A stretch of DNA of 64,000 nt from contig NZ_VSLD01000001.1 in assembly GCF_008107445.1 (NCBI RefSeq), positions 558,001 through 622,000 on the forward strand. The letters are read 5' to 3'. Source of the stretch: Arthrobacter echini (GTDB lineage Bacteria; Actinomycetota; Actinomycetes; Actinomycetales; Micrococcaceae). Shown one piece after another: positions 8,663-17,236 of this stretch. Under the pieces are notes generated by a model. That model made no database searches. It was not told where the DNA came from and saw nothing but the letters and a program-made list of their open reading frames with translations. How positions within the stretch are numbered: the first letter of the stretch is position 1; each line of letters begins with the position of its first letter. Position numbers and translations under genes: made by a program.

Positions 8663-9400
8663 TCAGTCCGCGGCCACCACATGGGGCCGGCCGAACTGCG
8701 TCTGCACACCCGGCGAGAACAGCACCGAGTGGGGCGGGCCGTCCACGATCAGTCCCGCGGCGGCGAGCAGGCCGTCGTCGAGACCGGTGATGGTCGCTGG
8801 GTGCAGCGGCCACGGTGTATGCGTGTTGGGGATGTAGAGCGTCCGGCCGGCCAGGGTGCTGTGCAGGCCGAAGCGTGCCGTGAGCTCCAGGGACACCGTG
8901 TCATCCGCAGTCCGGGCGGTGTCGGGCTCCACGACGAAGCGGGATGTCGCCTGGCCACGGAAGCGGACGACGTCGTACCCGTACTTACGCTGGTTGTGAA
9001 TGGGCGAGCACTTCGACCAGACGTAGGGGATGCCGCCGGCCCTGGCTGCGAGGACCACGGCGAGGCGGGAGGCGTCGAGGGTGACGAAGACGACGCCGCG
9101 GGTTCCGTCGGGGCCACGCGAGTACAGCCGCACGTTGATCTCGGTGAACGAACCGAAGTACGGGACGGGCAGCCCCTGGCCCAGACCGGCGCCCACCATG
9201 CGGAAACCGATCAGACCCACCCAGGACGAGCCGTCCACCTCGTCGGGGACCACGCCGGCGGGCATGTACCGTGCCACGGCCGCGGAGTCGATCCGCCAAT
9301 GGAGGAAGACGGCGTCCGCCCAGCGCTGGTCCATGATCACGGGTCGGGGCAGCTCGGGCGCGAGGAACCGGGCTGCTGCTTCTGGTTCGTCGATCGTCAT
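8663..9400 (-). CDS. DUF2071 (YqjF-like) protein
   Basis: 245 aa. The pattern MDQRWADAVFLHW near the start, followed by VGLIGFRM and the segment with GVVFVTLDASRL, resembles the DUF2071/YqjF family, whose fold is related to acetoacetate decarboxylase. Biochemical function of the family is not established; Bacillus YqjF is linked to aromatic compound response. No signal peptide or membrane helix. ATG 9400 is preferred because the upstream in-frame extension (to 9466) is low in family-like content, although no clear ribosome-binding site distinguishes them. It is transcribed divergently from the DUF1801 gene. Confidence 0.8.
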   Translation of the reverse strand: MTIDEPEAAARFLAPELPRPVIMDQRWADAVFLHWRIDSAAVARYMPAGVVPDEVDGSSWVGLIGFRMVGAGLGQGLPVPYFGSFTEINVRLYSRGPDGTRGVVFVTLDASRLAVVLAARAGGIPYVWSKCSPIHNQRKYGYDVVRFRGQATSRFVVEPDTARTADDTVSLELTARFGLHSTLAGRTLYIPNTHTPWPLHPATITGLDDGLLAAAGLIVDGPPHSVLFSPGVQTQFGRPHVVAAD

Positions 9401-9525
9401 GTGCTCAGTCCACCACGGACCTCCCCCGTTTCTGACCGTCATGGGTCTGCTGCGCCACCAGTCCATTCCGCGGCGGGGTCTAGAGTGGATACACCGATCC
9501 GCAGCCGGTGGAGGAGTGATCAGAC

Positions 9526-9945
9526 ATGGCGGAACTCCTGACCCAACCGACGTCCGAGGACCCGAGGGCGTTCATCGAGGCAGTCGAGCATCCGCGGCGG
9601 CGGGCCGACGCACTGACCCTGCTGGGGCTCATGGAGTCCGTCACCGGGGAGCCGCCCGTGATGTGGGAATCGTCGATGATCGGATTCGGAGAGTACCGCT
9701 ATACATATCCCTCGGGCCACAAGAATAATTCCCTCGCCGTCGGTTTCTCCCCGAGGGCTTCCGCACTGGCGCTGTACGGCCTGCTGGCCGCACCCTCCTC
9801 GGACGAACTCCTGGAATCTCTCGGCAAGCACCGCCGCGGTGTCGGCTGCCTCTACATCACGTCGCTGGCAAGCGTCGATCTCGAGGTCCTCGAGGAGCTC
9901 GTCCGCCGTGGCGCAGCCTTCCTCGTCACGGAGAATTTCACCTAG
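9526..9945 (+). CDS. DUF1801 domain protein
   Basis: 139 aa soluble protein of the DUF1801 (YdhG-like) family. Supporting segments are VMWESSMIGFGEYRY, the SLAVGFSPR strand and the GCLYITSLASVD strand. The family has a small alpha/beta fold and no firmly established activity; some members occur with iron or antibiotic stress genes. ATG 9526 is set by GGAGGAGTG eleven to fifteen bases upstream. TAGAGT at 9481-9486 is a plausible -10, leaving a 30-40 base leader. A stable hairpin at 9966-9994 follows the stop codon. Confidence 0.82.
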   Translation: MAELLTQPTSEDPRAFIEAVEHPRRRADALTLLGLMESVTGEPPVMWESSMIGFGEYRYTYPSGHKNNSLAVGFSPRASALALYGLLAAPSSDELLESLGKHRRGVGCLYITSLASVDLEVLEELVRRGAAFLVTENFT

Positions 9946-9965
9946 CACGGGCTGCTCATCCATGT

Positions 9966-9994
9966 GGGCCGGACGCCTCAGGGCGGTCCGGCCC
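9966..9994. terminator. Hairpin between convergent genes
   Basis: GGGCCGGAC plus GCC pairs with GGC and GTCCGGCCC across the loop TCAG, with one bulged base. It lies between the DUF1801 gene and the convergent peroxiredoxin gene and can serve both strands. No U-tract follows, as is common in high-GC actinobacteria. Confidence 0.6.
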
Positions 9995-10049
9995 CGTCAT
10001 CTCCTCGGCTGCGAGCAGGAGCCTCCGCCGGTCGTCATCCCTCGACCTG

Positions 10050-10574
10050 TCAGGCGGCACCGCGGGCCGGGTAGTCCTGCTCCTGGGCGTAGCGAGCCCC
10101 TGCGATCACATCGTCGAGGGCCGGGCGGCCGAAGGGCATGGACGCGGTGCTCGACCAGAAGAGGGTGCCGTCCTCGTCCAGGAGGAAGATGCCCGGTTCG
10201 TTGAAGAGGTCCGGCTCGCCGTCGTTGATGGCCTTGGACAGGTTCAGCCCCCAGGACCGGGCTGCTTCCTCGCTCAGCCCATAGGCCACGGGAAGATCGG
10301 CAAGGCGCCACTCGCCGACGACGCGGGCGCTCCTGTCCTCGGTCTCCATACTCACGGCGACCGTGCGACCGATTCCTGCAGCTGTCAGGTCATTGATCCG
10401 CTTGTCGATCTCCGTCAGTTGCTTGCGGCAGATCGGGCAGTGAAGGCCACGGTAGAAGACCACCAGGCTGAAGCGGCCGCCGGCTCCGGTGCCCAGCTTC
10501 AAGTCATCGGTACTTCCTCCGCCCACCAGGGCGAGGTCGAGATCGGGCACTGTCTGCGTCGGTAGAAGAGTCAT
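10050..10574 (-). CDS. Peroxiredoxin-like AhpC/TSA family protein
   Basis: 174 aa thioredoxin-fold protein. The active-site region VVFYRGLHCPICRKQL places C46 and C49 in a CPIC arrangement after the beta1-alpha1 strand, as in AhpC/TSA-like 'peroxiredoxin-like' proteins. Standard 2-Cys peroxiredoxins have PxxxTxxC instead, so peroxide reduction by a CxxC pair or a disulfide reductase role is equally possible. A later segment (EPGIFLLDEDGTLFW) is the usual central strand with an acidic turn. It is cytosolic, without signal peptide. An epimerase-like gene lies upstream on the same strand, 118 bp away, probably as a separate unit. Confidence 0.85.
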   Translation of the reverse strand: MTLLPTQTVPDLDLALVGGGSTDDLKLGTGAGGRFSLVVFYRGLHCPICRKQLTEIDKRINDLTAAGIGRTVAVSMETEDRSARVVGEWRLADLPVAYGLSEEAARSWGLNLSKAINDGEPDLFNEPGIFLLDEDGTLFWSSTASMPFGRPALDDVIAGARYAQEQDYPARGAA

Positions 10575-10692
10575 AGCAGGACCAACACATGACGGCGCAT
10601 GGGAATTCCACCCGGTCCATTCGGGCTGAGGCGGAAAGAGTCAGACTCCTTCGCTGAATCACCGGGTTCCAGGGCTCGCGCAGCGGTCGTGA

Positions 10693-11667
10693 TCAGCGCG
10701 GAAGCTGATCGAGCAGGTTAAGTTCCTCCGCCCTGCTCAGACCGGATCTACGCTCCCGGTCGAGTCCTAGCCGCCGCTCGAAGTCAAGGCAGCGCTGCAT
10801 GGTTCGACGAAGATCCTGCAACCCGCCACCCGCAGCATGGAAGGCGGCGTTGTTCCGTTGGGCGAAAGCCGCGTCAGCTTCGGGAAGCCACAGAGGAAGC
10901 GATCGGGGGCCCGCCCAATAGTGAACATCGTGTCGAAGAAGCCATTCATCGGCTACGACCATCCGGTCTCCTGCGAAGCCCGCAACCTCGGCGGCGAGCG
11001 CGAGCACGTCTGCGAGGGCATGGTGGTCACCGGTGGCGTTGATGACACCGGTGAGATCGTCCTCGCCTGCTTTCACGATGAAGGCTGCAAGATCCTCGAC
11101 GTCGATCACCTGGACGGCGCGGCTCTCGGCGACAGGTGAGAGCACCGGCCCATCCTGTGCGAGCGCGAAACGCCCTACCCAGTAGCCGAACCTGTCGCTC
11201 CCGTCCCCGGGTCCGGCGATCAGTCCCGGGCGGATGACGAGCAGGCGGCGTCCGAGCGCTTCCAGCGAAGCCTGCTCGGCAGCGACCTTCGCTTGTCCAT
11301 AGTCATCGAGATCGGCCGGATCGAGCAACGGCGCGGACTCGTCGGCGCCTGCATCGGAGTTCGAGGCATACACGGAGACGGATGACACCAAAGTCCAGTG
11401 CTTTGCCTTCTCGGCGAGCGCGTCGATCGCACCCCGGACGAGTACGGGCTCATAGGAGAGCTCGACGACGTCGTCCCACGACTGATCGGCTACTGCCGCG
11501 TACGCATCCGGGGAGTATCGGTCCGCCTGCACGAATGCAGCCCCGATGGGTGAACCGCCGGAATCTCCACGAGCGAGGCAGGTGACGGCGTCTCCGTTGG
11601 CCACCAGCTGCCGGGCAATCTCAGAGCCGAGCCACGCTGTTCCACCGAGCACCAGGATTTTTCGCAT
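10693..11667 (-). CDS. NAD-dependent epimerase/dehydratase family protein
   Basis: 324 aa extended-SDR protein starting MRKILVLGG. The nucleotide-binding loop GGTAWLG is at 8-14. The middle carries a DYGQAKVAAE segment where Y and K stand four residues apart (YxxxK), and VIRPGLIAGPGD follows, as in extended SDRs. This resembles reductases that act on isoflavone-like or nucleotide-sugar substrates; the real substrate is unknown. The base composition looks slightly less GC-rich than the neighbours, as it does for the following PadR locus. The gene is divergent from the PadR operon, with 115 bp between the two starts. Confidence 0.85.
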   Translation of the reverse strand: MRKILVLGGTAWLGSEIARQLVANGDAVTCLARGDSGGSPIGAAFVQADRYSPDAYAAVADQSWDDVVELSYEPVLVRGAIDALAEKAKHWTLVSSVSVYASNSDAGADESAPLLDPADLDDYGQAKVAAEQASLEALGRRLLVIRPGLIAGPGDGSDRFGYWVGRFALAQDGPVLSPVAESRAVQVIDVEDLAAFIVKAGEDDLTGVINATGDHHALADVLALAAEVAGFAGDRMVVADEWLLRHDVHYWAGPRSLPLWLPEADAAFAQRNNAAFHAAGGGLQDLRRTMQRCLDFERRLGLDRERRSGLSRAEELNLLDQLPR

Positions 11668-11746
11668 TCGGCCAGTGAAGCAAGCGGGCCGGAGAGCGTC
11701 AATGACGTGCCCTGAGAGAGAACCTCAGGAAGGGCTTTACAGGCTA

Positions 11747-11772
11747 ACTACTTAGACACACAATATAGTAGT
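11747..11772. promoter_or_regulatory. Inverted repeat/promoter before the PadR gene
   Basis: ACTACT (11747-11752) and AGTAGT (11767-11772) form a perfect inverted repeat with centres 20 bp apart, two DNA turns. TATAGT (11764-11769), the best -10 candidate, overlaps the right half-site. PadR proteins commonly bind such repeats over their own promoter, so this is a candidate autoregulatory operator. The local AT-richness stands out from the surroundings. Confidence 0.5.
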
Positions 11773-11782
11773 GGACGTGACG

Positions 11783-12157
11783 ATGTCAGCTGCAGATACC
11801 CCCAGGGGCGTGGAGTGGCCGAGCGATTGGCTGCGGGCAACGCTGGGTCTTTTTGCCCTCCGCGCCCTGTCCGCCGGGCCCTCCTACGGATACGCGATCA
11901 TCAGCGAGCTTGAACGCCACGGCTTCGGCACCGTCAAGGGCGGCACCCTGTACCCGCTCCTCACGCGCTACGAAACTGCCGGCCTGGTCTCGACCGAGTG
12001 GAGAGCCGGCGACGGCGGCCCTGGTCGCAAGTACTTCGACCTCACCGAGCGCGGACACGCCGAACTCGCTCGGCTCAGCGCCGATTGGTCCCGATTCACC
12101 CAGCTCAGCACCGACTACCTCGACCCAGAACGACGTCCGAAGGAGCCTTCCCTATGA
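11783..12157 (+). CDS. PadR-family transcriptional regulator
   Basis: 124 aa from ATG 11783. The winged-helix PadR domain fills the protein: ALSAGPSYGYAIISELER is helix 1-2, GTVKGGTLYPLLTRYE is the recognition region, and GPGRKYFDLTERGHAEL is the wing. These match PadR subfamily-2 size proteins. A GTG at 11771 is an alternative start; it would overlap the inverted repeat, and neither start has a ribosome-binding site, so initiation close to the 5' end of the mRNA is likely. The stop overlaps the next gene's ATG (ATGA), coupling it to a membrane protein. PadR repressors usually control an adjacent transporter or membrane gene in response to a small molecule. Confidence 0.9.
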   Translation: MSAADTPRGVEWPSDWLRATLGLFALRALSAGPSYGYAIISELERHGFGTVKGGTLYPLLTRYETAGLVSTEWRAGDGGPGRKYFDLTERGHAELARLSADWSRFTQLSTDYLDPERRPKEPSL

Positions 12158-12867
12158 TGCAGCAGACCAGCGACAGGAAATGGTTCGACGAGCTCACCCT
12201 CGAACTCCGCATCCGCCAGGTCCACGGAACCGCTATCGGTGACACTCTGGCCAGTGTCCGTGAGCTTCTGCGCGACACGGGCCAGAGCGCCGAGGAAGCA
12301 TTCGGTCCAGCACGGGAGTACGCGGATTCGCTCGACCTCCCAGCCGAACCGAAACACGACTGGGTGCGTAAGTCGCTCTGGCCGGCACTCCTCGGTCTGC
12401 TGGCGTTCCTGCTCTTCAGTCAGGCCATAATCTCCCTGGTCCGGGCCGAGCAGATGCTGGTCTCCCCCGCGCAACTCGCCCTCCTGCTGACGCCCGCGGT
12501 GCTGATACTGCTCCTGCCGCTCTACATCGACGCATTAATGCGCCACGTGTGGGTCCTCATTACCCTTGGTGTGATTGCTTCGCTGGCAGGGGTTCTCTCT
12601 GCAGTTGTAGCTCCGACGGCTCCAGCAGAAGCGTGGCTCGCAGTCAATCCCTTTCCATGGGTCATCGGCAGCGCCCTAGTCATGATTGCGCAGTCAACGG
12701 TGAGCACCATTCGGACTTTCCACTCCGCGAGCGACGACGACATCATCGATCCGCTTGCCAGGTCGACGAGCAGCGGAACGGGAGCAAAGGTGTTTGTCCA
12801 CGTCACCAACTGGCTTTTCCCGATCTTCGCCCTCGCCATGCTCGGCCTCGCACTGGCCCTCAACTAG
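12154..12867 (+). CDS. PadR-associated integral membrane protein
   Basis: 237 aa. The first 75 residues are soluble and helical (charged, with a segment SVRELLRDTGQSAEEAFG like the N-terminal helical repeat of DUF1700/DUF1048-type partners of PadR regulators). About five to six hydrophobic helices follow. The start overlaps the PadR stop by four bases (ATGA). The partner families of PadR often have exactly this order: a HAAS-like cytosolic helical region, then membrane helices. Function is unknown; a role in envelope stress sensing, with the N-terminal region contacting the regulator, is inference. A hairpin at 12882-12920 probably ends the operon. Confidence 0.8.
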   Translation: MMQQTSDRKWFDELTLELRIRQVHGTAIGDTLASVRELLRDTGQSAEEAFGPAREYADSLDLPAEPKHDWVRKSLWPALLGLLAFLLFSQAIISLVRAEQMLVSPAQLALLLTPAVLILLLPLYIDALMRHVWVLITLGVIASLAGVLSAVVAPTAPAEAWLAVNPFPWVIGSALVMIAQSTVSTIRTFHSASDDDIIDPLARSTSSGTGAKVFVHVTNWLFPIFALAMLGLALALN

Positions 12868-12881
12868 AGCTGCTGAAGGCT

Positions 12882-12920
12882 GGACACACCGCGCCTGGTG
12901 CGGAACCGTGAGCGGTGTCC
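12882..12920 (+). terminator. Imperfect hairpin after PadR operon
   Basis: GGACACACCGC (12882-12892) pairs with GCGGTGTCC (12912-12920) with one bulge, 14 bp after the stop codon. There is no U-tract. It is a candidate terminator. Confidence 0.4.
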
Positions 12921-13093
12921 TGTCGATAGACGAAAGGTAATCACGATGAGCACCACTCCGGGTCTATGGATCTCACTCTCACCGCTCCCTGAGGAGTGAA
13001 AGTCGAGAATGACGAATGATGATGCGTCGAGGTGCCCGATTCGAAGGAACTGTTCGGTACGGGCGACGTCGTCCCTTCGGGGAGGATGGCGGT

Positions 13094-13774
13094 GTGGGCC
13101 GGTTCATGGAGATGTTGAGCAACGATCTTCTTGCCGCTGTCGGCGTCGACGGTCGCCTCATGGCCATCGACGGGGTCGACGGCAGCGGGAAGACGACGTT
13201 CGCCGCTGAACTGGCCACGGCCGTTCGGGATCGGCCGGTCATAGTCATCCATGCGGACAACTTCCTGAACCCGACCCACATCAGATACTCGAGGGGCCGG
13301 AATTCACCGGAGGGATTCTGGAAGGACACCTACAACTACACGGCGTTGCACGAGCTGGTACTCGAGCCCCTCGGTCCCGCAGGAGAGGGCTGGTACTCGC
13401 CTGCGTCCTACGACCCCGTGGCTGACCGGACCGCACCGTCTCCGAAGGTCCACGCTCCAGCAGAAGCGCTGGTCGTCGTCGAAGGCATGTTCCTGCACCG
13501 CGACGAGCTGATCGGCTACTGGGACGCATCGGTGTTCCTCGATGTCCCGTTCACCGTGACCGCTGCGCGCATGGCGGTCCGGGACGGCAGCAACCCGGAT
13601 CCGGATCATCCCAGTATGCGTCGGTATGTCGACGGGCAGCAGCTCTACCTCGATGCCACTCAGCCGTGGGAGCGCGCAACAGTCGTGGTGGACAACAGCG
13701 CCCCTGCGTCACCCGAGGTCGTCCGGTCAAATACTCCCCGTCGTCGCTGCATCCCGAACCGTGACTTGCTCTGA
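13094..13774 (+). CDS. Uridine kinase-like P-loop kinase
   Basis: 226 aa from GTG 13094. The Walker A motif GVDGSGKT lies at 27-34 of the chosen start, preceded by the hydrophobic strand RLMAID. A uridine kinase-like lid region (SPEGFWKDTYNY) and a strand VVVEGMFLHR (Walker B-like, ending in E/D) follow. These place it with the uridine/phosphoribulokinase-like nucleoside kinases found widely in actinobacteria; the substrate is not proven. GTG 13094 is chosen for GGAGGA eight bases upstream; ATG 13106 or the upstream 13016 are alternatives. The last 20 residues are Arg-rich and do not look family-like, so the 3' end might carry a frameshift; I cannot verify that. Confidence 0.8.
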   Translation: MGRFMEMLSNDLLAAVGVDGRLMAIDGVDGSGKTTFAAELATAVRDRPVIVIHADNFLNPTHIRYSRGRNSPEGFWKDTYNYTALHELVLEPLGPAGEGWYSPASYDPVADRTAPSPKVHAPAEALVVVEGMFLHRDELIGYWDASVFLDVPFTVTAARMAVRDGSNPDPDHPSMRRYVDGQQLYLDATQPWERATVVVDNSAPASPEVVRSNTPRRRCIPNRDLL

Positions 13775-13860
13775 ACGTCCCCGCGCCCCAAAGTAGTAAG
13801 GGTACTGATTGAAGTGTCGTCCTCACCCGAGGGCGGACCAGCAGAAGGAGGATGATCCCC

Positions 13861-14475
13861 ATGGCGTCATCGAACACATCAGGTGCGAGCACCCCCAAAG
13901 CCCGGCGGAACGACGTCGTCGCAGCCGAGAAGGAACGCTTCGGCGGGATCAAGTTCGGGTCCGCCTTCTTCGGCTGGCTGACCGCGATCGGCCTGACCGT
14001 CATTCTCAGCACCATCGCCGCAGCCATCGGCGTGGGCGTCGGAGCAGCCAACACCTCCAGCGCGAACGACGCCGCGAACCAGGCGCAGGAGAACGCGCAG
14101 ACCATCGGTGTGGTCAGTGGGATCATCCTGGCGGTCATCCTCTTCATCGCCTACTACTGCGGCGGCTACGTCGCCGGACGCATGGCACGCTTCGACGGCG
14201 CCAAACAGGGACTGGCCGTGTGGCTGTGGGGAATCATCATCGCCGTCGTGCTGGCCATCCTCGCCGCCATCGCGGGAGACCAGTTCAATGTCCTCTCGAA
14301 CATCGAGGGCGTCCCCTCCATCCCGGTGGACGGCAGCGCCCTGACCACCAGCGGCCTGATCGGGCTCGCGATCGCCGTCATCGTCCCGCTCATCGCCGCA
14401 CTCGTGGGCGGCAAGGCCGGCATGCACTTCCACCGCAAGGTGGATCAGGTGGGCATCGACCACACGGCACGCTGA
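13861..14475 (+). CDS. YrzE/TIGR04086-like membrane protein (paralogue A)
   Basis: 204 aa. A cytosolic N-terminus of about 30 residues ends in KERFGGIKFGSAFFGWL, then four hydrophobic segments follow. The loop GGYVAGRMARFDGAKQG between helices is nearly identical to one in the larger protein at 53056, so the two are paralogues. The C-terminus (GMHFHRKVD) is charged. Function is unknown; the family is common in actinobacteria. AGGAGG at 13845-13850 places ATG 13861 at good spacing and disfavours ATG 13852, which would be almost inside it. It lies downstream of the kinase gene, with 86 bp between. Confidence 0.8.
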   Translation: MASSNTSGASTPKARRNDVVAAEKERFGGIKFGSAFFGWLTAIGLTVILSTIAAAIGVGVGAANTSSANDAANQAQENAQTIGVVSGIILAVILFIAYYCGGYVAGRMARFDGAKQGLAVWLWGIIIAVVLAILAAIAGDQFNVLSNIEGVPSIPVDGSALTTSGLIGLAIAVIVPLIAALVGGKAGMHFHRKVDQVGIDHTAR

Positions 14476-14507
14476 CGGTCGGCAACCCGGACAGCCCGGC
14501 AGGACAG

Positions 14508-15353
14508 TCAGACCTCGAGGACACCGTCCACTGCTGCGGAGCGGGGCGGAACAGCACCGGTGGCGATGTCCTCCTCGAGGTGGACCGTGGCGTAAGCCCA
14601 GGTGCGCGGGCGTCCGGCGTCGTCGAATACACGGTACCGCCTCCTCAGGCGCAGATCGTGGACCCGGCGATGCTCGAACGAGACGATGATCTCCGTTCCG
14701 GGCCATTCACCCGATTCGACGACCTCCACAGCTCGGTACTCGCTCGGCGAGCGACGCACCACGTGATCGTCGCTCGTCCACAGGAGGTAGGGATCCCCGA
14801 GGCCCTCGAACCGGGCACGGATCCTGGTGATGGCCAAGCTGCGGGCTTCCTCGGTGACCGGCGCCAGCGGCCACTCGATGCCGTCGACCCCGTTCAACTC
14901 GAGCCGGTCGGTCCATGTGTCAACCGCATGTCGCTGCCGCTCGAGGTCGGCCTCCCAAGACTCCTCGTCATCGTCCTCGAGGACCGGTCGTGATGCCGAC
15001 CAGGCGCCGACCCACAGTCCGCCGTCGTCGGCCCCTACCAGATGACCCACACCGAGATTGCAGGCCGCTCCCACTCCCTGAGCCGTAATGAACACGGCTG
15101 AGCTCTGCCGGCACAGCTCCGGATCGTCATCGTCCTCGGCCGTGTAGACGAGCCATGCTCCGGTCGAGGTGGGCCACAGGCGCGCTTCGCCGATCGCCCC
15201 GTCGGGCATGGGCGCATCGGGCCACACCACCCAGCCCACGGTCGAGTCCGCAGCAATGATCGCCGCGACCGGGCGAGCAGCATCCGGCACGATCGTCACC
15301 TCTCCCACCCGGACGGCGTCGAGGGGAATCAGCGGACACGTCAGCGCAGGCAC
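14508..15353 (-). CDS. Hypothetical soluble protein
   Basis: 281 aa, acidic, no signal peptide or membrane helix; I do not recognise the family. It is rich in Trp and Asp/Glu: VGWVVWPDAP and TGAWLVYTAEDDDD near the N-terminus, and an acidic linker EDDDEESWEADL near residue 125. The C-terminal third alternates polar and hydrophobic residues like a beta-sheet domain (EIIVSFEHRRVHDLRLRRRYRVF). Codon pattern (GC-rich third positions) supports it as a real gene. It converges on paralogue A with 32 bp between. Its neighbours give no functional hint. Confidence 0.7.
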   Translation of the reverse strand: MPALTCPLIPLDAVRVGEVTIVPDAARPVAAIIAADSTVGWVVWPDAPMPDGAIGEARLWPTSTGAWLVYTAEDDDDPELCRQSSAVFITAQGVGAACNLGVGHLVGADDGGLWVGAWSASRPVLEDDDEESWEADLERQRHAVDTWTDRLELNGVDGIEWPLAPVTEEARSLAITRIRARFEGLGDPYLLWTSDDHVVRRSPSEYRAVEVVESGEWPGTEIIVSFEHRRVHDLRLRRRYRVFDDAGRPRTWAYATVHLEEDIATGAVPPRSAAVDGVLEV

Positions 15354-15539
15354 TCCCTCACGCTACAACCGCACCGCGTCAGGAGGCAGGAAAGCGATAC
15401 CGTCGTCGGACCGTGGGTACCCTGAGAGTCAGGACACCGCCGCACGGAGTCGCGAGGGCGGCCCGCGCACGGCACCGCGGTGACCGACCCGGTCCGCAAC
15501 GCCGGACCGTGACCCTGCATCGTCGCGAAGGAACACACC

Positions 15540-15752
15540 GTGAACAGAAGAACATCCCTCTCCGCACGCTTCATGAAAGTGACGGGAACGCTCCGCATGT
15601 TCTTCGGCCCCGCACAGCAGGGCTCGACGGCGGGGCCGGTGGTCTATCTCGACGATGATGCGCAGCGGACCCGCCAGGAGCAACTCCAGCAGTGGACCGT
15701 GGTGCGCAACGCGGACGGATCCACCTACCTGACGAGCAAGGACGGGGAGTAG
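15540..15752 (+). CDS. Small hypothetical protein (70 aa)
   Basis: 70 aa, basic N-terminus (MNRRTSLSARFMK) then a region FFGPAQQGSTAGPVVYLDD and a polar C-terminus ending STYLTSKDGE. No membrane helix. GTG 15540 is supported by GAAGGA seven to ten bases upstream. The composition looks coding and the strand has no competing gene. I do not recognise a family; similar short proteins are common in Arthrobacter-like genomes. It stands alone between two unknown genes, with 186 bp before it. Confidence 0.6.
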   Translation: MNRRTSLSARFMKVTGTLRMFFGPAQQGSTAGPVVYLDDDAQRTRQEQLQQWTVVRNADGSTYLTSKDGE

Positions 15753-15901
15753 CGGCTCTCGGACCCCACCGACCGGTATGCTGCGGCGATCCTGTGCCCA
15801 CGGTGATGGTCGACGTTCCGCAGTAATGGCACACTTGACGGGTCCATGCTTGCGCACCCTGGAACGGTCCGGGTGTTTACATGACTCACAGAAGGTCTCA
15901 G

Positions 15902-16261
15902 ATGCCCCAGCAGCGCCCGCCCGCCATGACGCCTGACCTGTCCGGGCGCCGCCGGTCGCGGCTCCTGATGATGCCCGGAGGCAAGGACGCCGAGGGCTTC
16001 GCCGCCCTTGCCGATCGTCATGCCGACGAGTCGAACGAGCTGCTCGGAGCCCTCGAGGCAGCGATCGCACGCCTTACGCTGGCACACCGCTTCGCCGCGC
16101 CGGAAGCTGAGGCGCGCAGCATTGACGACGAAGCCTTCGCCTGGGTGCAGCAATCGCTCGAGGACATCACGGCGACCCTCCGCGGGCTGTCCCTAAGGAG
16201 AACCGCAGAGACACCGCGGGCAGACGTGATGCCTGTGCGCTCCGTGTCCGGATCGGCCTGA
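15902..16261 (+). CDS. Hypothetical protein (119 aa)
   Basis: 119 aa, soluble. A basic N-terminus (MPQQRPP, GRRRSRLLMM) leads into an Ala/Glu-rich helical stretch (DESNELLGALEAAIARLTLAHRF, split by no obvious breaks) that could form a coiled coil or helical bundle, and a polar tail. ATG 15902 is preferred over ATG 15881 because AGAAGG lies six bases before it. No family recognised. It is convergent with the glycosylase-like gene at 16330. Confidence 0.6.
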   Translation: MPQQRPPAMTPDLSGRRRSRLLMMPGGKDAEGFAALADRHADESNELLGALEAAIARLTLAHRFAAPEAEARSIDDEAFAWVQQSLEDITATLRGLSLRRTAETPRADVMPVRSVSGSA

Positions 16262-16329
16262 GCCGGGGAGTGCGCGAGCCGCACCGATGGGGCGGCCCGC
16301 CCACCCTGGCCGGCTTCCGGTGACCGCCC

Positions 16330-16962
16330 TCAGATCGACTGGCTGGCGCGGATGCCCGCTCTGCCCATCGCGTCGGTATACGCGGACTGGATGTCCTTCA
16401 GCCACAGTTCCTGGTTGGCGGGCGTGCCCTTGAAGGCGCGCTCTCCCGGTGCCCGGACCTCGTAGATCTTGAAGCCACGCTTGACGATCGCCCGGTTCTC
16501 GAGCTTCATGAGCCTGCGCGCAGCCTTGTGCGCGTCCGCGCCGTGGGCAACGAGGGCAGACGCGCGCGGCACCTGCTGGAGGAACGAGAGCAGCGGCTTC
16601 ACTCCGTCGGAGATCTGGTCCATGGTCAGGGCCCGGTCCTTGCCCTCCGGGACGTACCACGGGTGGGCGTTCCATGGCATGAAGGCGTCGGGACGGAGGC
16701 CCACGGCCTCGTAGATCCCTGCCATCCGGACGGAACTGGGGTCGTCGTTCTCGAACGAGACGAAACCGGAGGGCAGTGATGCGCCGGGGTTCGAGAAGAG
16801 ACTGACGATCTTGCAGCCGTCCACATCATGGATCGGATCGATGTAGGGCACCGAGGATCCAGGCTTGGCTTCCGTCAGCGTGTCACAGAGCCGGTTCACG
16901 TCCTCGATCTGCGGACCGTACCGCTGATCCCACTGCTGTTCCCTATAGGTAGGGTCTGCCAT
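16330..16962 (-). CDS. Uracil-DNA glycosylase superfamily-like protein
   Basis: 210 aa. The order of segments SSVPYIDPIHDVDGCKIVSLFSNPG (split over residues 31-55), then MAGIYEAVGL and MPWNAHPWYVPEG, resembles uracil-DNA glycosylase-superfamily proteins, where a catalytic loop is followed by an Asn/His-containing NxHPW-type motif, and ASALVAHGADAHKAARRL matches the later VVALGxxA-type strand. The canonical GxDPYP water-activating loop is not obvious, so enzymatic activity is uncertain. ATG 16962 has no good ribosome-binding site; TTG 16974, with GAGGAG six bases upstream, is an equally good start. It is divergent from the ATP-grasp gene. Confidence 0.65.
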   Translation of the reverse strand: MADPTYREQQWDQRYGPQIEDVNRLCDTLTEAKPGSSVPYIDPIHDVDGCKIVSLFSNPGASLPSGFVSFENDDPSSVRMAGIYEAVGLRPDAFMPWNAHPWYVPEGKDRALTMDQISDGVKPLLSFLQQVPRASALVAHGADAHKAARRLMKLENRAIVKRGFKIYEVRAPGERAFKGTPANQELWLKDIQSAYTDAMGRAGIRASQSI

Positions 16963-17236
16963 GCGTTGTACCAATTGCGCCTCCTCGCGGACGGCGCCTG
17001 GAGTGACGCGAACATGTCCGCAGGCTTCCAGCCTACGCCAGTGCTGGGTCGGACCCCTCTGGCGCCGGGCGCGGCGCCGGCGCCGCCACCCGGCTGGTGA
17101 CGCCCCCGGTCGGCCCGGACCCCGGTGCCGATGCTGCCCCTGCGCGCCGGAATGACTACCCTGTCTAGGGGCGGCGTCGAGGCCGCCGCGCCCCACCACG
17201 CAGGTCTGCCCGCCGATTGCACCATCGAGGTATCGA

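Noticed and set aside
12946-12999. 17-codon ORF MSTTPGLWIS... with GAAAGG upstream
   Set aside because: Short, and not recognisable; it may be chance. The spacing is fine but nothing else supports it.
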